Of a stretch of DNA of 64,000 nt, positions 54,064 through 64,000 are shown in pieces. Position 1 is the stretch's first letter. Every line of letters starts with the position of its first letter. The translations under genes were made by a program, and so were the position numbers. The notes under the pieces were generated by a model, which was given only the letters and a program-made list of their open reading frames with translations, was not told the origin of the DNA and did not search any database. Origin of the DNA: Gracilariopsis chorda (taxonomy: Eukaryota > Rhodophyta > Florideophyceae > Gracilariales > Gracilariaceae); NCBI GenBank assembly GCA_003194525.1, contig NBIV01000050.1:62001-126000 (forward strand), in the 5' to 3' direction.

Positions 54064-54859
54064 TGAAGTGCAATGCTCTCAGAGAGGGATTCTTGGTACT
54101 TGGTTGATTTCCCGAATGTTTCGGTAATGTAGTTATTGCATGAACTACGACCAATAGTAGTGGATTTGACACGTGGGAAACGGAAGAGTCAATTGGCGGT
54201 TGGCCACAGTAGTGGGCATGAACCACCAAAGTGGAGTAATTTAGTTAATTCTATTTATTACTTTTACACCCATTTCTGGGATGGTTTGTACTTAGTGCGC
54301 CGGCGGATTGCCGTCGCACCAGTAAACCTTCCCCAACAAGGGACCCCAAACTGGGGAGTTGGCTCTAGACCTCACCGCCTTCGCGTGTTCTCTACTCCTC
54401 TCTGGAGGGAAGCACCGTCGCACACGGGAAGTCTAACCCCCTTGCCTATCTAAAGGACCCGAGTATTCGGATTGTTATTTCAGCTTTCTTGGTGTTCGCC
54501 TTGTATAAGGTTTATTTACCGGCACTGCCTTTAGTCTTCGTCACGACACTCGTGACTCAGCTCCCCCTTATTTTTCCCTTTACAGAGTGGCTTTCCCGCT
54601 ACCCACGGCTCGTGTTCGCGCGTGCCACTAACGTGGAAACCGCACCTCTCTAGAGGACGACCACCCCCATACAACGCTCCTGCGGATACCCGATTCTTGC
54701 CTCAACCTCCCTGCGCAAGTCGCGACAGGTGGTCTCGGCCTTACAACCCGACATAGTCGTGCCACTCCTGGGAGGGCTCTACCCAACTGGGCTCACCTCT
54801 AACGAGGAAAGATCCCGAATGTCTTTCGGAGCGCTCCCTCTTCCGGGCATTGCACTACA
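54064..54859 (+). repeat. 3' LTR of element C (796 bp)
   Basis: TGAAGTGCAA to TTGCACTACA. It matches the right part of the 43341 LTR closely. The host sequence after it starts CTAGG and is the stop-codon end of the Harbinger transposase. This flank does not match the left flank of element A, as expected if A and C were separate insertions. Confidence 0.9.
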
Positions 54860-57128
54860 CTAGGTAGCTTGTACGTGTATGTTCCATATGTGTTCGATTA
54901 AACCATCTCGAAATTTTCTGTGCTGGCCTTTAAGTTTTACGTCATCCGCAGTGCCCTTATGGGACTCGAGAAACTGAGCAACTGATCCATCTTTGATATA
55001 CTCTAGCACAACATCTGAGTCATCTTGTTCCTCTGTAAACATTGTACTACATCCACCTACACAGTCGCTTGATTATGAATCCCGCCTGGCTTCCACTGTC
55101 ATGTTGTGTGGAATGACTCAAATCTTCGCGATCGCCTCATTTTCTCCACGGACCACAGTTCTGATGCCATAAATAAGTACTTGTACCTACGAAACAAAAC
55201 GCCAAATAAACGTTCCACTGCCTTACGGGCCCCTTCCTGGAGACGCCGGAACGTTTTGCCCTTGTTGGACTTATCGTTGGGAACAGTTTTGATGAAGATT
55301 TTCCAATCGGGGCAGATGCCATCCGTTAGGTAATAGAACCATTTGAATAGTTTTTCGTTTACAACATATGACGGTTGCACTGGAAGAAATGTCCCATTCA
55401 ATGAAGTCCAACCCTCTTGAGGGAGGTTTCCATGGACTTGGTGTTTTTGCCGCTTTCGCGTGTTTATGATTATTACCGCCAATAGCGGGTGTCTCAGCCC
55501 TCACCGGATCCGCACTGTGCACCAAGTGCACACCTGTGCATGCGCCGTGTGCTGCCCAAGGCGTGAGTGGACAACGTGTGACACGGATAGTCAAGAGGAG
55601 GTTGGCACCACAGTGTGGACATTTAGTTAACTTATATTTAGTATTTATAATTTATCTACGCTACAGTAGGGAGATTACTACAGTATATAGTGGCTCGGCG
55701 ACCCCGCCCTGACACTGAGTAAACTTCCCCAACCAGGGGTTCTTGGCTCTAAGCCTTTTCCGCTTTTGCGAGTCTTCTACACTCTTCGGAGGTAAAGCCG
55801 CGTTACCACGGTTGGCTTATCCCCCCTGCGTCAACAGGAACACCACCGCCTTAGGTGTTTGTTATCAACTTCACCACCGCAGTGTACTCATCCCTGTACA
55901 GGGTTCCCCTTTATTTCCCCGTGTGGCTCCGTTGGCCCACGCCCCCCCCGTCGCCCACACCGGGCACGCCCCTATTTTCCCTACCCACTCTCGTGGTTGT
56001 TGCCCCGTTTCGGTTGTGAGTGGTTGTCACCGCTGTCGCTTGTGCCACCGTAACGGTGTCCCGTGACCCCACTCCCATTTCCATGGACTCGTACTCCATT
56101 GGAGGATTATCATACCATTAGTGGCGATTCTACCCACTCTCCCCGCTTTGAGTGAGGGTGAGCCTCGGCTTTACAACCCGACTCCGTCGTGCTCAGCCGG
56201 AGAGGCTCCGTTCGCTGTGCTACCCTATCGAGAGGAAGATTTCGAACGTCTTCGTGTGTTGTCCCAGTCGCGGGGATTGCAATACATTCGAAACATTTGG
56301 AAAGTGCGAGCTAACTTCAAGGATGTTAAGATCGTTGAACACCCGGTAATCCAAACTGAGAAGACCAAACCCATAAGTCCAAGTCACAAATGGCCTCCAT
56401 TCACAAAGATGATACCACTTCGTTCCCAGTCATTAAACCTTGTAGTGCCTATGGGCAGTTTTTCCATGTCCACCCTGCACAATCGAGACAGCCGATACAT
56501 TCCGGAAATCCAATTCTGGCATACTGCCACTCAATTCTTTCCAAGTCCGCTGCAGTAGGCTTGCAAAGATACTCGCTTTCAAATCTATCAATCACAGACT
56601 TGCAGAACTCCTCAAGGCAATTCGATGCTGTTGTTTCTGAGACATTAAACAGATCATGGGCCAGATTGGCAGGCAAACAATATGCAAGCTGACGCTGTGC
56701 GCATAGAATGTTTACCAACGGCGGTAACACCAATCGTTCTTTAGCATCTGGACGTAATCCGTGTCTATAGTACGATGATGTTTGGATACAGTAAAAAATA
56801 GTCAAACGTTAAGCGGGGCATCTAGAATCGGATCTCGAACATATCCTCATTTTTCGGGCCCGTACAGGTTTGTCCCAGACCTCATCTCATGAACAGGCCA
56901 AAAATATTTGCACATGTAGTAGCGGTGAGTTGTTGCGTAATCGCGGAGAATGTTCGGAGATTTTCCTGGCAGAGACTCGGCAGAGTACTCTTTTTGTGCG
57001 CTTTCATAAACTGCAAGATTCACCATCCGCATCCAAAACCCAACACTCATGTCTAACTCGCCTAGAAATTCAATAGTCATCACACCACGTGCATATTTTC
57101 TCCCTGCCTCTTGAAAATACATTCGCAA
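54860..57128 (-). pseudogene. PIF/Harbinger-type transposase, decayed and interrupted by a solo LTR
   Basis: Read leftwards from 57128: LPGKSPNILRDYATTHRYYM and YGPEK (N-terminal region), a frame change, then QRQLAYCLPANLAHDLFN and the LDCAGWTWKNCP block with a catalytic Asp (56449-56805). A degenerate stretch with LPGV/FNDLNILEVS follows to 56287. The solo LTR (55402-56286) comes next, then WFYYLTDGICPDWKIFIKT, a QEGARKAVERLFGVL block and the C-terminal RDGLIEHIWNIH. This is the order of plant-type (Plant_tran) Harbinger nucleases. Stops, frame changes and the insertion make it non-functional. I found no partner Myb-like gene or terminal repeats. Confidence 0.88.
55402..56286 (+). mobile_element. 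Solo LTR related to the A/C family, inside the Harbinger transposase
   Basis: Starts TGAAGTCCAACCCTCTTGAG, matching the A/C LTR start, and ends GGGATTGCAATACA. Shared landmarks lie between (GTAAACTTCCCCAACCAGGGG, TTGGCTCTAAGCC, a GAGAGGAAGATTTCGAACGTCTT block). At 885 bp it is diverged from the three LTRs above. Flanks TTCAA (55397-55401) and TTCGA (56287-56291) look like a target duplication with one mutation. Coding sequence of the transposase resumes on both sides. Confidence 0.85.
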
Positions 57129-58159
57129 GAGTAGAGCTGATTGAAAACGGTAGCAGTTAGTGAGCTTTGTAATGCCAATAAAACTTGAACATAGCGTGAT
57201 GACATATACTTATCCTCTCCCAAATCTTATCACTCTCAATCCTAACATTGACAAATTTTCCTGCTCTTAATGAGGAAAATGAGGCTCCGTATGACAACAA
57301 AAGAAACTGTGTGAGAACGTGTCTGGCTCAAAAATATGAGACATGCTGTTTGACGTACTTTTCAATGATTCACCAAGGTACGGCCTGGCAGGAAGCAGAA
57401 GCGAGCCGGTATTCTTGTGTTTTACGTTAACCACACCCCACTTCCAACCTTGTTTCCTCTCTGCTGAGTGAGCAAATGCGGTAGCAACAGTTATGCAAGA
57501 GAGAGACAGAAAAGCTCGATACGTGTTACACACCAGTAGAATCACTACGGTCTTTTTCCCTGTCATCAGAAAGAAAGGTATTTGCAGATTCAAACTGGTT
57601 TGTCAGACGGCCAGGGACACCATCTTTAGCGTTTGCTTAGAGCGGCGTGAGTGCCTTGGTTGCCGTTCAAGAGGCCACAAGAGAGCGAAGCGGCTTAAGT
57701 TTGCAAAAAAACCCTACCCTTTGGCGGGCGTTGAGATGCGCGTTTGAACTTGAACCCAGGGCCGGGTGGGAGAGACTGCGTTCTAATAGCAGTCGAAATC
57801 GCCTTCTCTTGAAGTGAATTCAGAATAAAAATATCCACCAGTATATCTTTCACACGCTTCATACGTGATGGATTGAAACTGACAATGGGTGGCCATGCTC
57901 TTACCCTCTTTCTTTCCGTTTAATCCCTTGAGACCGCTGAACGGTATGATAAAGATAAGGAGCGCATGTACAGCTACGTGTACCTTTGGTACCGTTTACC
58001 AGTTATATGCCGCAAGATCACAAACCCAGTATCGACTTTGTCTGCCGTGCGCGAGATTATCCTTTTAAGGGTACCGTTTACCCAAGGGTACCAAAGGTAC
58101 CAGCGGTACCGTGATCCGCACCAAACCCACAGAAACCATCAAAACCTGAACAAGAAAGC
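57129..58159. other. 1-kb region upstream of haloperoxidase gene 1, no gene
   Basis: Short open frames only. The last 180 bp holds the GGTACC-rich repeat cluster annotated separately and should include the promoter of the haloperoxidase gene. Confidence 0.5.
57980..58110. repeat. GGTACC-rich direct and inverted repeats before haloperoxidase gene 1
   Basis: GGTACCGTTTACC occurs as a direct repeat at 57988-58000 and 58070-58082. GTACCTTTGGTACC (57980-57993) is the exact reverse complement of GGTACCAAAGGTAC (58087-58100), so the segment can fold. The right part is a 9-bp-period run, GGTACCAAA GGTACCAGC GGTACC. It lies 50-180 bp before the ATG of the next gene. Confidence 0.85.
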
Positions 58160-59743
58160 ATGTACTCTTCTCCCACCAGAGCGCAACGAACATGTTTCCC
58201 TGTGAATGTGATTCGTGGACTGCTTATCATCTGTTTCCTACCTACCCTCAGTGATGCCCAAACATCTGATGACTCATCCCTAATTGAGCTTCTCACTCCA
58301 GACTTTGTGACTCCGAACGAAGTAGGCGCATTACTATTCCCAGTGCCACTGCTTCAGTCAGAAACCCCAATCGCAACTCGTGTTGGTCTTCTCTATGGCG
58401 TTGCACTCCATGAAGCTGCCGCCGCCTGTCATCCAACCGGACTTTCATTTCTCGGTGAACGTGAACCTATTGCAGAACGCTTTTGCTCATCACGTCTCTC
58501 TCGACTTTTGATCGAGCGTCAACTGAGCTATCGCTTGTGGATAAGCGAGTTTCCGATAGACGGGGAGCCTTACGGCCGCTTTCTTGATAGATTAGGTCTG
58601 GAGCCATATGATATTACCACCAATCGCTCCATTGAGAGAGGTTGGGCAAATGCCGTAGCCAACAAGCTCGTTCGATATTTTGCAGCTGACGGTTGGAATT
58701 CCCAAGGGGACCTATCCAAAAGCAACTACCTACTAGAATATCAAGACTTCACCGGTTACAAGCCGGTGAACCCCGGTTTCCTAGCTCCAAACAAGCTCAT
58801 TCGACCGCTCAGATGGCAGCCGTTAACACGACCATCGGACTTTCGCGGAAAATTCGAAACTCAAGTTCATGTAACCCCGCATATCGGACTTACCGCCAAA
58901 CCTCTGGCCATTTCAAGAGCTCAAATGGAAGAAAGGGTTGCCCCACCGTTGTACAAAACGCCAAACAGGAGACGAAGGCTGGGGCGTCATGATACGAAGC
59001 TGGCTTTGACTTTGATCGAAAAACTCTTCAACACTTCGAGACAGGTGACACTTGAGGATGTGCTCGTTTCGTATTGGTGGAACGATAAATTCGCTTCACT
59101 TGGTATTATCTTTGGATTATATTTGAGGATCTACGGTCTTGACAGATTAGCACTAATCCAGGTATTTCTGGGAGATATGATTGCTCAGTACGACGCTGTT
59201 CTTGTCGCGTGGAAAGAAAAGCGGAGATATGACTACGTTCGACCACCAACTCTTATTCGCAAACTTCTGGCAGGAAAGAATGTTACTGCTTTTAGGGGCA
59301 TTGGCAAGGGAGTGGGTGAAGTAAAAGCAGAAGAATGGGAGCCCGTTTTGCCAATCCAACCGCACTCAGAGTATCCATCGGCTTCCGCGGTCATCTGTAC
59401 AGCTGCTCTGGAAGCTCTGGAAGCTTACCTGAAAGAAGTCGTTCTAAAAGACGGGGAAGCAGTTGCTCCCTTCAGTTTTAATATTCAGCGAAGCAGAGGG
59501 TTCTTTCTGCCTGTTGGTGCAAATGTAACGGTGACATTTGAGAGCTTGGAGGAAGCAATACTTAGCTGCGGCAGGTCCAGGCTGACATCTGGAGTACACT
59601 TCGAGCCTTCTGTTCCGGCAGGACACGCTTTAGGGAGAGGGATCGGTGTCATCGCATTCCGACACGTTCGGGATCTTTACGACGGGAAGATTCCAGAAAA
59701 TTGTGAGAGATGCCGATCGAGTACGAAATTTTCTAAGGAGTGA
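58160..59743 (+). CDS. Secreted vanadium-dependent haloperoxidase homologue 1
   Basis: A 527-residue PAP2/haloperoxidase-superfamily protein. Such enzymes oxidise halides with hydrogen peroxide at a vanadate cofactor. An N-terminal hydrophobic segment (about 18-30, RGLLIICFLPTLSDAQ) looks like a signal peptide. Compared with fungal vanadium chloroperoxidase, the vanadate-binding Lys-X6-Arg-Pro is present (K354...R361-P362), as are Ser407 in EYPSASA and the Arg-X5-His pair (R474, H480 in SRLTSGVHFEPS). The fungal Gly-His of PSGH is Ala-Ser here (408-409), so the usual acid-base His is absent. Trp and Asn-rich WNSQGDLSK and a YQDFTGYKPVNP block also characterise the subfamily. Single exon; a paralogue follows in tandem. 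Substrate unknown. Confidence 0.85.
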   Translation: MYSSPTRAQRTCFPVNVIRGLLIICFLPTLSDAQTSDDSSLIELLTPDFVTPNEVGALLFPVPLLQSETPIATRVGLLYGVALHEAAAACHPTGLSFLGEREPIAERFCSSRLSRLLIERQLSYRLWISEFPIDGEPYGRFLDRLGLEPYDITTNRSIERGWANAVANKLVRYFAADGWNSQGDLSKSNYLLEYQDFTGYKPVNPGFLAPNKLIRPLRWQPLTRPSDFRGKFETQVHVTPHIGLTAKPLAISRAQMEERVAPPLYKTPNRRRRLGRHDTKLALTLIEKLFNTSRQVTLEDVLVSYWWNDKFASLGIIFGLYLRIYGLDRLALIQVFLGDMIAQYDAVLVAWKEKRRYDYVRPPTLIRKLLAGKNVTAFRGIGKGVGEVKAEEWEPVLPIQPHSEYPSASAVICTAALEALEAYLKEVVLKDGEAVAPFSFNIQRSRGFFLPVGANVTVTFESLEEAILSCGRSRLTSGVHFEPSVPAGHALGRGIGVIAFRHVRDLYDGKIPENCERCRSSTKFSKE

Positions 59744-62480
59744 CACGTACATCTACCGTTGATACCCTTCGTACCTCTTCCATCTGGCCAATGAAGATTT
59801 GTTCATAACGATCAAAACGTAGAATTCTTTCCTACAAGCTTCCTGGTAGATATCCTATAAAATAATAATATCCCGTAAAAAGGCTCTAAAGACTGGAAAA
59901 TGTTGAATGAGTATCCATTTCTCTTTGCATAAGCACAGCAACATGGGACTTATCTTCTTCTTCTTCTTTACTGTGGGCCCTTGATGCTTAACTACAACAT
60001 AAGGGTAAAACATATCTGGTTAAAGATACGTTTCTCTCCGCAGGAAACCAAGGAATTTCCCCGGCCACACTTATCTTCGTTCGTTGAAGCAGTTGCACTG
60101 CAACTGTTGCAGGTTACGCCGTTTTATGACAGTATACCACGGGCAGCGGACTGCGCAGAGGGATTCTCAACCAGAGTGTTGAGCATCACAAAAGTGTGGA
60201 ATTGTACACGGGAAGGATGGAAAGAGTGCATACCGTTCTATATCCCTTCCGCTAACGATAGACGTGATCACCGATAGACTTATTGCAGCTCATGTTGACT
60301 CGCAAAACCTTCTTCGTGGCCGACATACCTTCTGACCCATAAGCTCTCAGCTGATTCGATCGAAAGTTGTAAAACCCGATCGCTCTTAGATCTTTTCAAG
60401 AACTCGCACTCTTGGGAAGACACTCTCTCTCACAATTCATCTATTTGTATGACTCCATCTGTTCCGGTCCTCGTTTGCGACGTACCAGAGGCATGTATTG
60501 AGGTGATCAGTAATCAACATCTTTCCCCTGCATTTGACAGCCTTCAGGAAGAGTAGTCAAGAACTGCTCTTTAATTGCAATGTGTGTAGAAGAATGACCC
60601 TTGGGAAGACACATAGATCACGGAGTAAGGTGTCGTGAAACTAATGCTGGTCATTTGAAGTACTTCAGGAAGAAGAACTGGCACGAAGGCGTTCTCCATG
60701 TGTCCTAGTCGATAAGGTCCTCCATTCATTCTACCCTTACTCTGCTATTCCTTGCTCTAGCCCTATGTAGTATCCCTCCGTTTAGCGTAGGCAATGGAAC
60801 CTTACAGCATTTTCCGTGATGAAGCAACAAAGAAGCGCTTCCATATGAGCCAATAAGGAAATCTCTCTGCTCCATCCAACCTCTTCATTCCATGATGGCG
60901 TACGATCCTGCTTGTTATGTTTCTTGTTGTAGTCAGATAACCTTTATTAATAAGGTTATAGTAATCCTAACCATCTTTTACGTTTTCCCCAAAGGCTCCC
61001 ACATGAAATCGTTGATGTTTGTTTTCATTCGAATTGTCCAGTGCCAAGACTAACAATTTCTCGAATAAATTCATGATTGCCTGCAATGGCCATGTCGAAG
61101 CCCTTGAACCCTTCGAATGAATTTGCTCCCGTTCTCAAATAACCGAAGGGGTGTCTTCATTCACTTCGACTTCGCAAGATTCATTCGTGTACAGGAACGG
61201 TACAGACTTTGTACTACAAAGATTGTACAAAGGTAGATTGGTAACCCTTACCTTACAACTAGCTTCTCTTTATGCGACAGTGTTTTTCGTCTATTTTTTT
61301 CCTTTGCAGTGTGTCTGCTTAGTCCGAGCTAAGCCAGATTGGTCCAGCCACAACACTCAAGACCTCCCAAGACCACTCAAGAGTGTTCGAGTCTGTGCTG
61401 TTGGTACCAACGGTACCCACGGTGCCTTATGCCTGTGGGATAAGAAAAGTAACCCGGTTTAGGGCACCGAACGAGCCCACCAAGAATTCTTACTCCAAAC
61501 GTGGGCGATATGAGGCAACGCCTCAGGTTTTATGTGCGAATGGTTAAACATTGGTTACTGTAGCTAAGGTATCAATACAGGAGGTGCTTGTCGCCCCAAG
61601 ACATCATCCACAGTGATCTATAGGGATGCATTGTCCGTCACGGCGGGAATTTGAACCTCGATATCACTGGCGAGCAAAAAAAACAGCACACAGTTGGTAG
61701 ACATGTATCAGTTGGGGTTTACAGGTTGATAAGAAGTTGTCAAATCAAGAAGCTTGAAGTCCTTGAGAACTTGAAGCTTGAAAGTGCCTATGATTGGTCC
61801 CTGCCCATGTTCTGCGAAAGGATGGCAAGCTGCGCACCGTGAGAAACATGTAGACGAGAATCAAAGATAATCAGCAACCATTTCAATAGAAGTTCGATGC
61901 GGTTTTAGGACATGCAAGAAAGTGATGCACATCCGGATAAGGCGTTTTGAATCAGTGGTGTTGAATCCATCAGATATAGTTGGAGATCATGGGCCATGGA
62001 AGTCTCAAGGCTGATACACTGACAAGTGCTTCCATTCAGAGCCCTCGGGATGGTTTCTTCTGTTCGATGAGTGGTGTTTCATTGCATACGCGTTTTCGTT
62101 CCCACCCAAATAACTTCTTTTTGCCATTCCTTTAAGTGCTTCCCAATCTTCTTCTTGATCGTTTCGCCAAGTCCGTCCCATGACTACTCGGATCCTTCCA
62201 AAATGGCGACTCACAAACTTTGTCATGGAAGCCCTAACGCCGCATATGCTGAGTACTGGACAATGGTCACGTACAGAGCAGTATCATAACCTTTCAATGT
62301 AGAAGGGTTTCCAACACACTGAGCAGCACAGAAACGAAAGGAGTGGAATTCCCTTCTCTTCGCTATCTGCTATAAGAGGGGCCCTAATCCTCTGTGTTCT
62401 TCTCGATCTGTCTTTTGCGTGCGCTTCTGTGCGAAAGAACCTGTCTACGAAACTGAGCTAGTGTCAATTAAGATACCACA
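59744..62480. other. 2.7-kb region between the two haloperoxidase genes, no gene recognised
   Basis: No coding frame above about 100 codons that resembles a protein, and no RNA gene that I can support. At 61403-61417 is GGTACCAACGGTACC, the motif shared with the 1775-1854 hairpin, followed by CACGGTGCC in the same 9-bp rhythm. The last 100 bp should hold the promoter of the second haloperoxidase. Confidence 0.45.
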
Positions 62481-64000
62481 ATGTGGCTTTGTTCGAAAGC
62501 TATTGCGAGAGCGACAGCCATAGTCTTTATAGCGAATCTTCATCTGATTGCAGGACAACAAATACCTGAGGAACCGACACCTTCACTTGCTGACACACTC
62601 ACTCTTTCGATCAACCCACCAAACGAAGCACTCAATGCTTTCTTCCCACCATCAATCCTCAACGTTCAAACCCCACTAGCTATTCGTTACGCCCTCTTTT
62701 TCGCTGTTGTCCAGTATGAACTCTTTGCCGCCTGCGATGCAACAGCCCTTTCCTTTTTCGGACGTAAGGATTCGATTCCAAACCGTTTTTGCTCCGATCG
62801 GGACACTCGTTCTGTGATTCAAGCTCACATGACTTACCGCTTGCTAGACTCCGAGTTTCCAATTGATGCAAAATCGCCCGAACAGTTTCTTTCACGTCTT
62901 GGATTGAACCCACTCAATAGGTCTACGGATACATCAACTCCTCTCGGATGGGCAAATGTCGTTGCAAATCGTTTCATTCAGTACTTTGTCACAGACAATT
63001 GGAACTCACAAGGTGATCTATCAAAGACCGATTTCCGCCAACAATATCAGGACTATACTGGATACTCACCTGTCAATCCTTCACATGTCAGACCACGGGA
63101 TCTTCAATTTCCTCTTCGATGGCAGCCATTGACAGGAGCAGTTGATAGACGTGGATTGTTTGGGAGTCAGGTACATGTAGTTCCCCAGATCGGAGTGCGT
63201 GGCAAACCACTTGCGTTGTCTCGTGAAGAGTTTGAACAACGCCAAGCTCCTCCATTGTATCACACTCCCAACCGGCGTAGAAGTCTAAGTAGAAAAGATC
63301 GCGTTCTTGCACGAAATCTCCTCCGAAAATTGTTCCAACGCTCGGCCAACCTGACGGAGGATAAGATTTCGCTGGGATTCTTTTGGGAAAACAAATTCAT
63401 ATCTCTTGGAATCTTTGCTCTTTACTATCAAAACTTGTTGGGAATTAGCGACGACGTTATGGCTCCCTTGTTCTTGGCGGAGATGATGGCCCAACATGAT
63501 GCAGCCCTTGTCGCGTGGAAGGAAAAGAGGAGAAATGATAATGTGCGTCCCGTAACATTGGTACGGCGACTGTTGACGGGGACCAGGGTACATGCTTTGA
63601 AAGGACTCAAAGACGGAGTGGGAATTGTGAAGGCGGAGGAGTGGGAACCTGTTGTTCCAATTCAGCCACATTCCGAGTACCCTTCCGCTTCCGCAGTTAT
63701 TTGCACGGCATCACTTGAGAACTTGCGGATCTATCTCGATACTGTCGTACTTAAGGGTAACGAAACAATCCCGCCATTTGAGTTTGACGTAGTTCCTGGC
63801 TTCGCTCCAAATAGCCCGATTCAGCGAACTACAAAGGTTGTTTTCAGTACACCGGAAGAAGCTGCTCGTAGTTGCGGTGAGTCAAGGCTGGACTCTGGGG
63901 TTCATTTTGAACCGTCTGTCCCGGCAGGACATCGCCTTGGAAAGGGGATCGGAAAAGCCGCTTTTGCTCATGTCATGGAGCTGGTTCAAGGTAGGGTGCC
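62481..64000 (+). CDS. Secreted vanadium-dependent haloperoxidase homologue 2 (3' end outside window)
   Basis: The frame from ATG 62481 is open for 506 codons to the window edge with no stop. N terminus MWLCSKAIARATAIVFIANL and a following LIAGQQ are typical of a signal peptide. The body aligns along its whole length with gene 1: SEFPIDAKSPEQFLSRLGLN, WNSQGDLSKTDF, YQDYTGYSPVNP, LRWQPLTGA, GKPLALSREEF, PPLYHTPNRRRSL. The vanadate residues are the same: Lys and Arg-Pro in WKEKRRNDNVRP, EYPSASA and SRLDSGVHFEPSVPAGH. The same Ser replaces the PSGH histidine. Same strand as gene 1, 2.7 kb downstream, so a tandem duplication. Confidence 0.87.
   Translation, partial: MWLCSKAIARATAIVFIANLHLIAGQQIPEEPTPSLADTLTLSINPPNEALNAFFPPSILNVQTPLAIRYALFFAVVQYELFAACDATALSFFGRKDSIPNRFCSDRDTRSVIQAHMTYRLLDSEFPIDAKSPEQFLSRLGLNPLNRSTDTSTPLGWANVVANRFIQYFVTDNWNSQGDLSKTDFRQQYQDYTGYSPVNPSHVRPRDLQFPLRWQPLTGAVDRRGLFGSQVHVVPQIGVRGKPLALSREEFEQRQAPPLYHTPNRRRSLSRKDRVLARNLLRKLFQRSANLTEDKISLGFFWENKFISLGIFALYYQNLLGISDDVMAPLFLAEMMAQHDAALVAWKEKRRNDNVRPVTLVRRLLTGTRVHALKGLKDGVGIVKAEEWEPVVPIQPHSEYPSASAVICTASLENLRIYLDTVVLKGNETIPPFEFDVVPGFAPNSPIQRTTKVVFSTPEEAARSCGESRLDSGVHFEPSVPAGHRLGKGIGKAAFAHVMELVQGRV

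Larger units (their letters stand above)
43341..54859 (+). mobile_element. Ty3/gypsy chromovirus C (+), sister of A
   Basis: 5' LTR (hybrid) 43341-44148, PBS 44152, gag, pol, linker, chromodomain, antisense ORF, polypurine tract, 3' LTR 54064-54859; 11.5 kb. Gene order is the same as in A and B. It lies inside the 3' end of a Harbinger transposase. Gag has one frameshift; pol has several frameshifts and stops; the antisense ORF has one stop and one frameshift. Confidence 0.88.

Noticed and set aside
61151-61462. A 103-codon open frame with a hydrophobic segment between the haloperoxidase genes
   Set aside because: It begins with GTG, spans the GGTACC motif and resembles nothing; chance frame.
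61630-61670. Sequence resembling a tRNA T-arm (GGAATTTGAACC) in the intergenic region
   Set aside because: The T stem does not pair and no anticodon arm follows.

Overview
The window looks like nuclear DNA of a photosynthetic eukaryote, most likely a florideophyte red alga of the Chondrus type. This is inference. It rests on mostly intronless, closely packed genes, a plastid-type APS reductase, the variable subunit of ferredoxin-thioredoxin reductase, a DUF4079 membrane protein, two secreted vanadium-haloperoxidase-like genes, and a gene-poor block of nested LTR retrotransposons.

Gene island 1-18.2 kb: the 3' end of a lysine-rich protein; L-2-hydroxyglutarate dehydrogenase (-); mRNA cap guanine-N7 methyltransferase (+); NF-YA (-) divergent from TRAPPC3/Bet3 (+, the only clear intron); an unrecognised proline-rich protein (-); APS reductase (+) convergent with a DDX1-type helicase (-) whose frame is broken at an A10 run; FTR variable subunit (-); DUF4079 protein (-). 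The intergenic stretches hold a perfect 33-bp inverted repeat, a GGAA microsatellite and a 38-bp minisatellite with higher-order structure.

Transposon block 19.9-57.1 kb: an old Ty3/gypsy remnant D (-) was hit by Ty3/gypsy chromovirus A (+). A was later hit by a solo LTR in gag (TSD CAACC) and by whole element B (-, TSD GTATT) in its chromodomain. A is joined to a sister element C (+) through one LTR whose left part matches A and right part matches C. C ends inside a dead PIF/Harbinger transposase (-), which also carries a related solo LTR. In A, B and C, gag and pol are broken by stops and frameshifts.

The most interesting object is a long antisense ORF found in all three full elements, between the chromodomain and the 3' LTR, on the strand opposite to gag-pol and not overlapping it. 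Its products are recognisably homologous between A/C and B, match no family I know, and the B copy is intact (557 or 598 codons) although B's gag and pol are dead. This looks like an extra, antisense-encoded gene of this chromovirus lineage.

Right flank 57.1-64 kb: two tandem, same-strand, secreted vanadium-haloperoxidase homologues, the second running off the window. Both keep most vanadate-pocket positions but have Ser where the acid-base His of the PSGH motif is expected.
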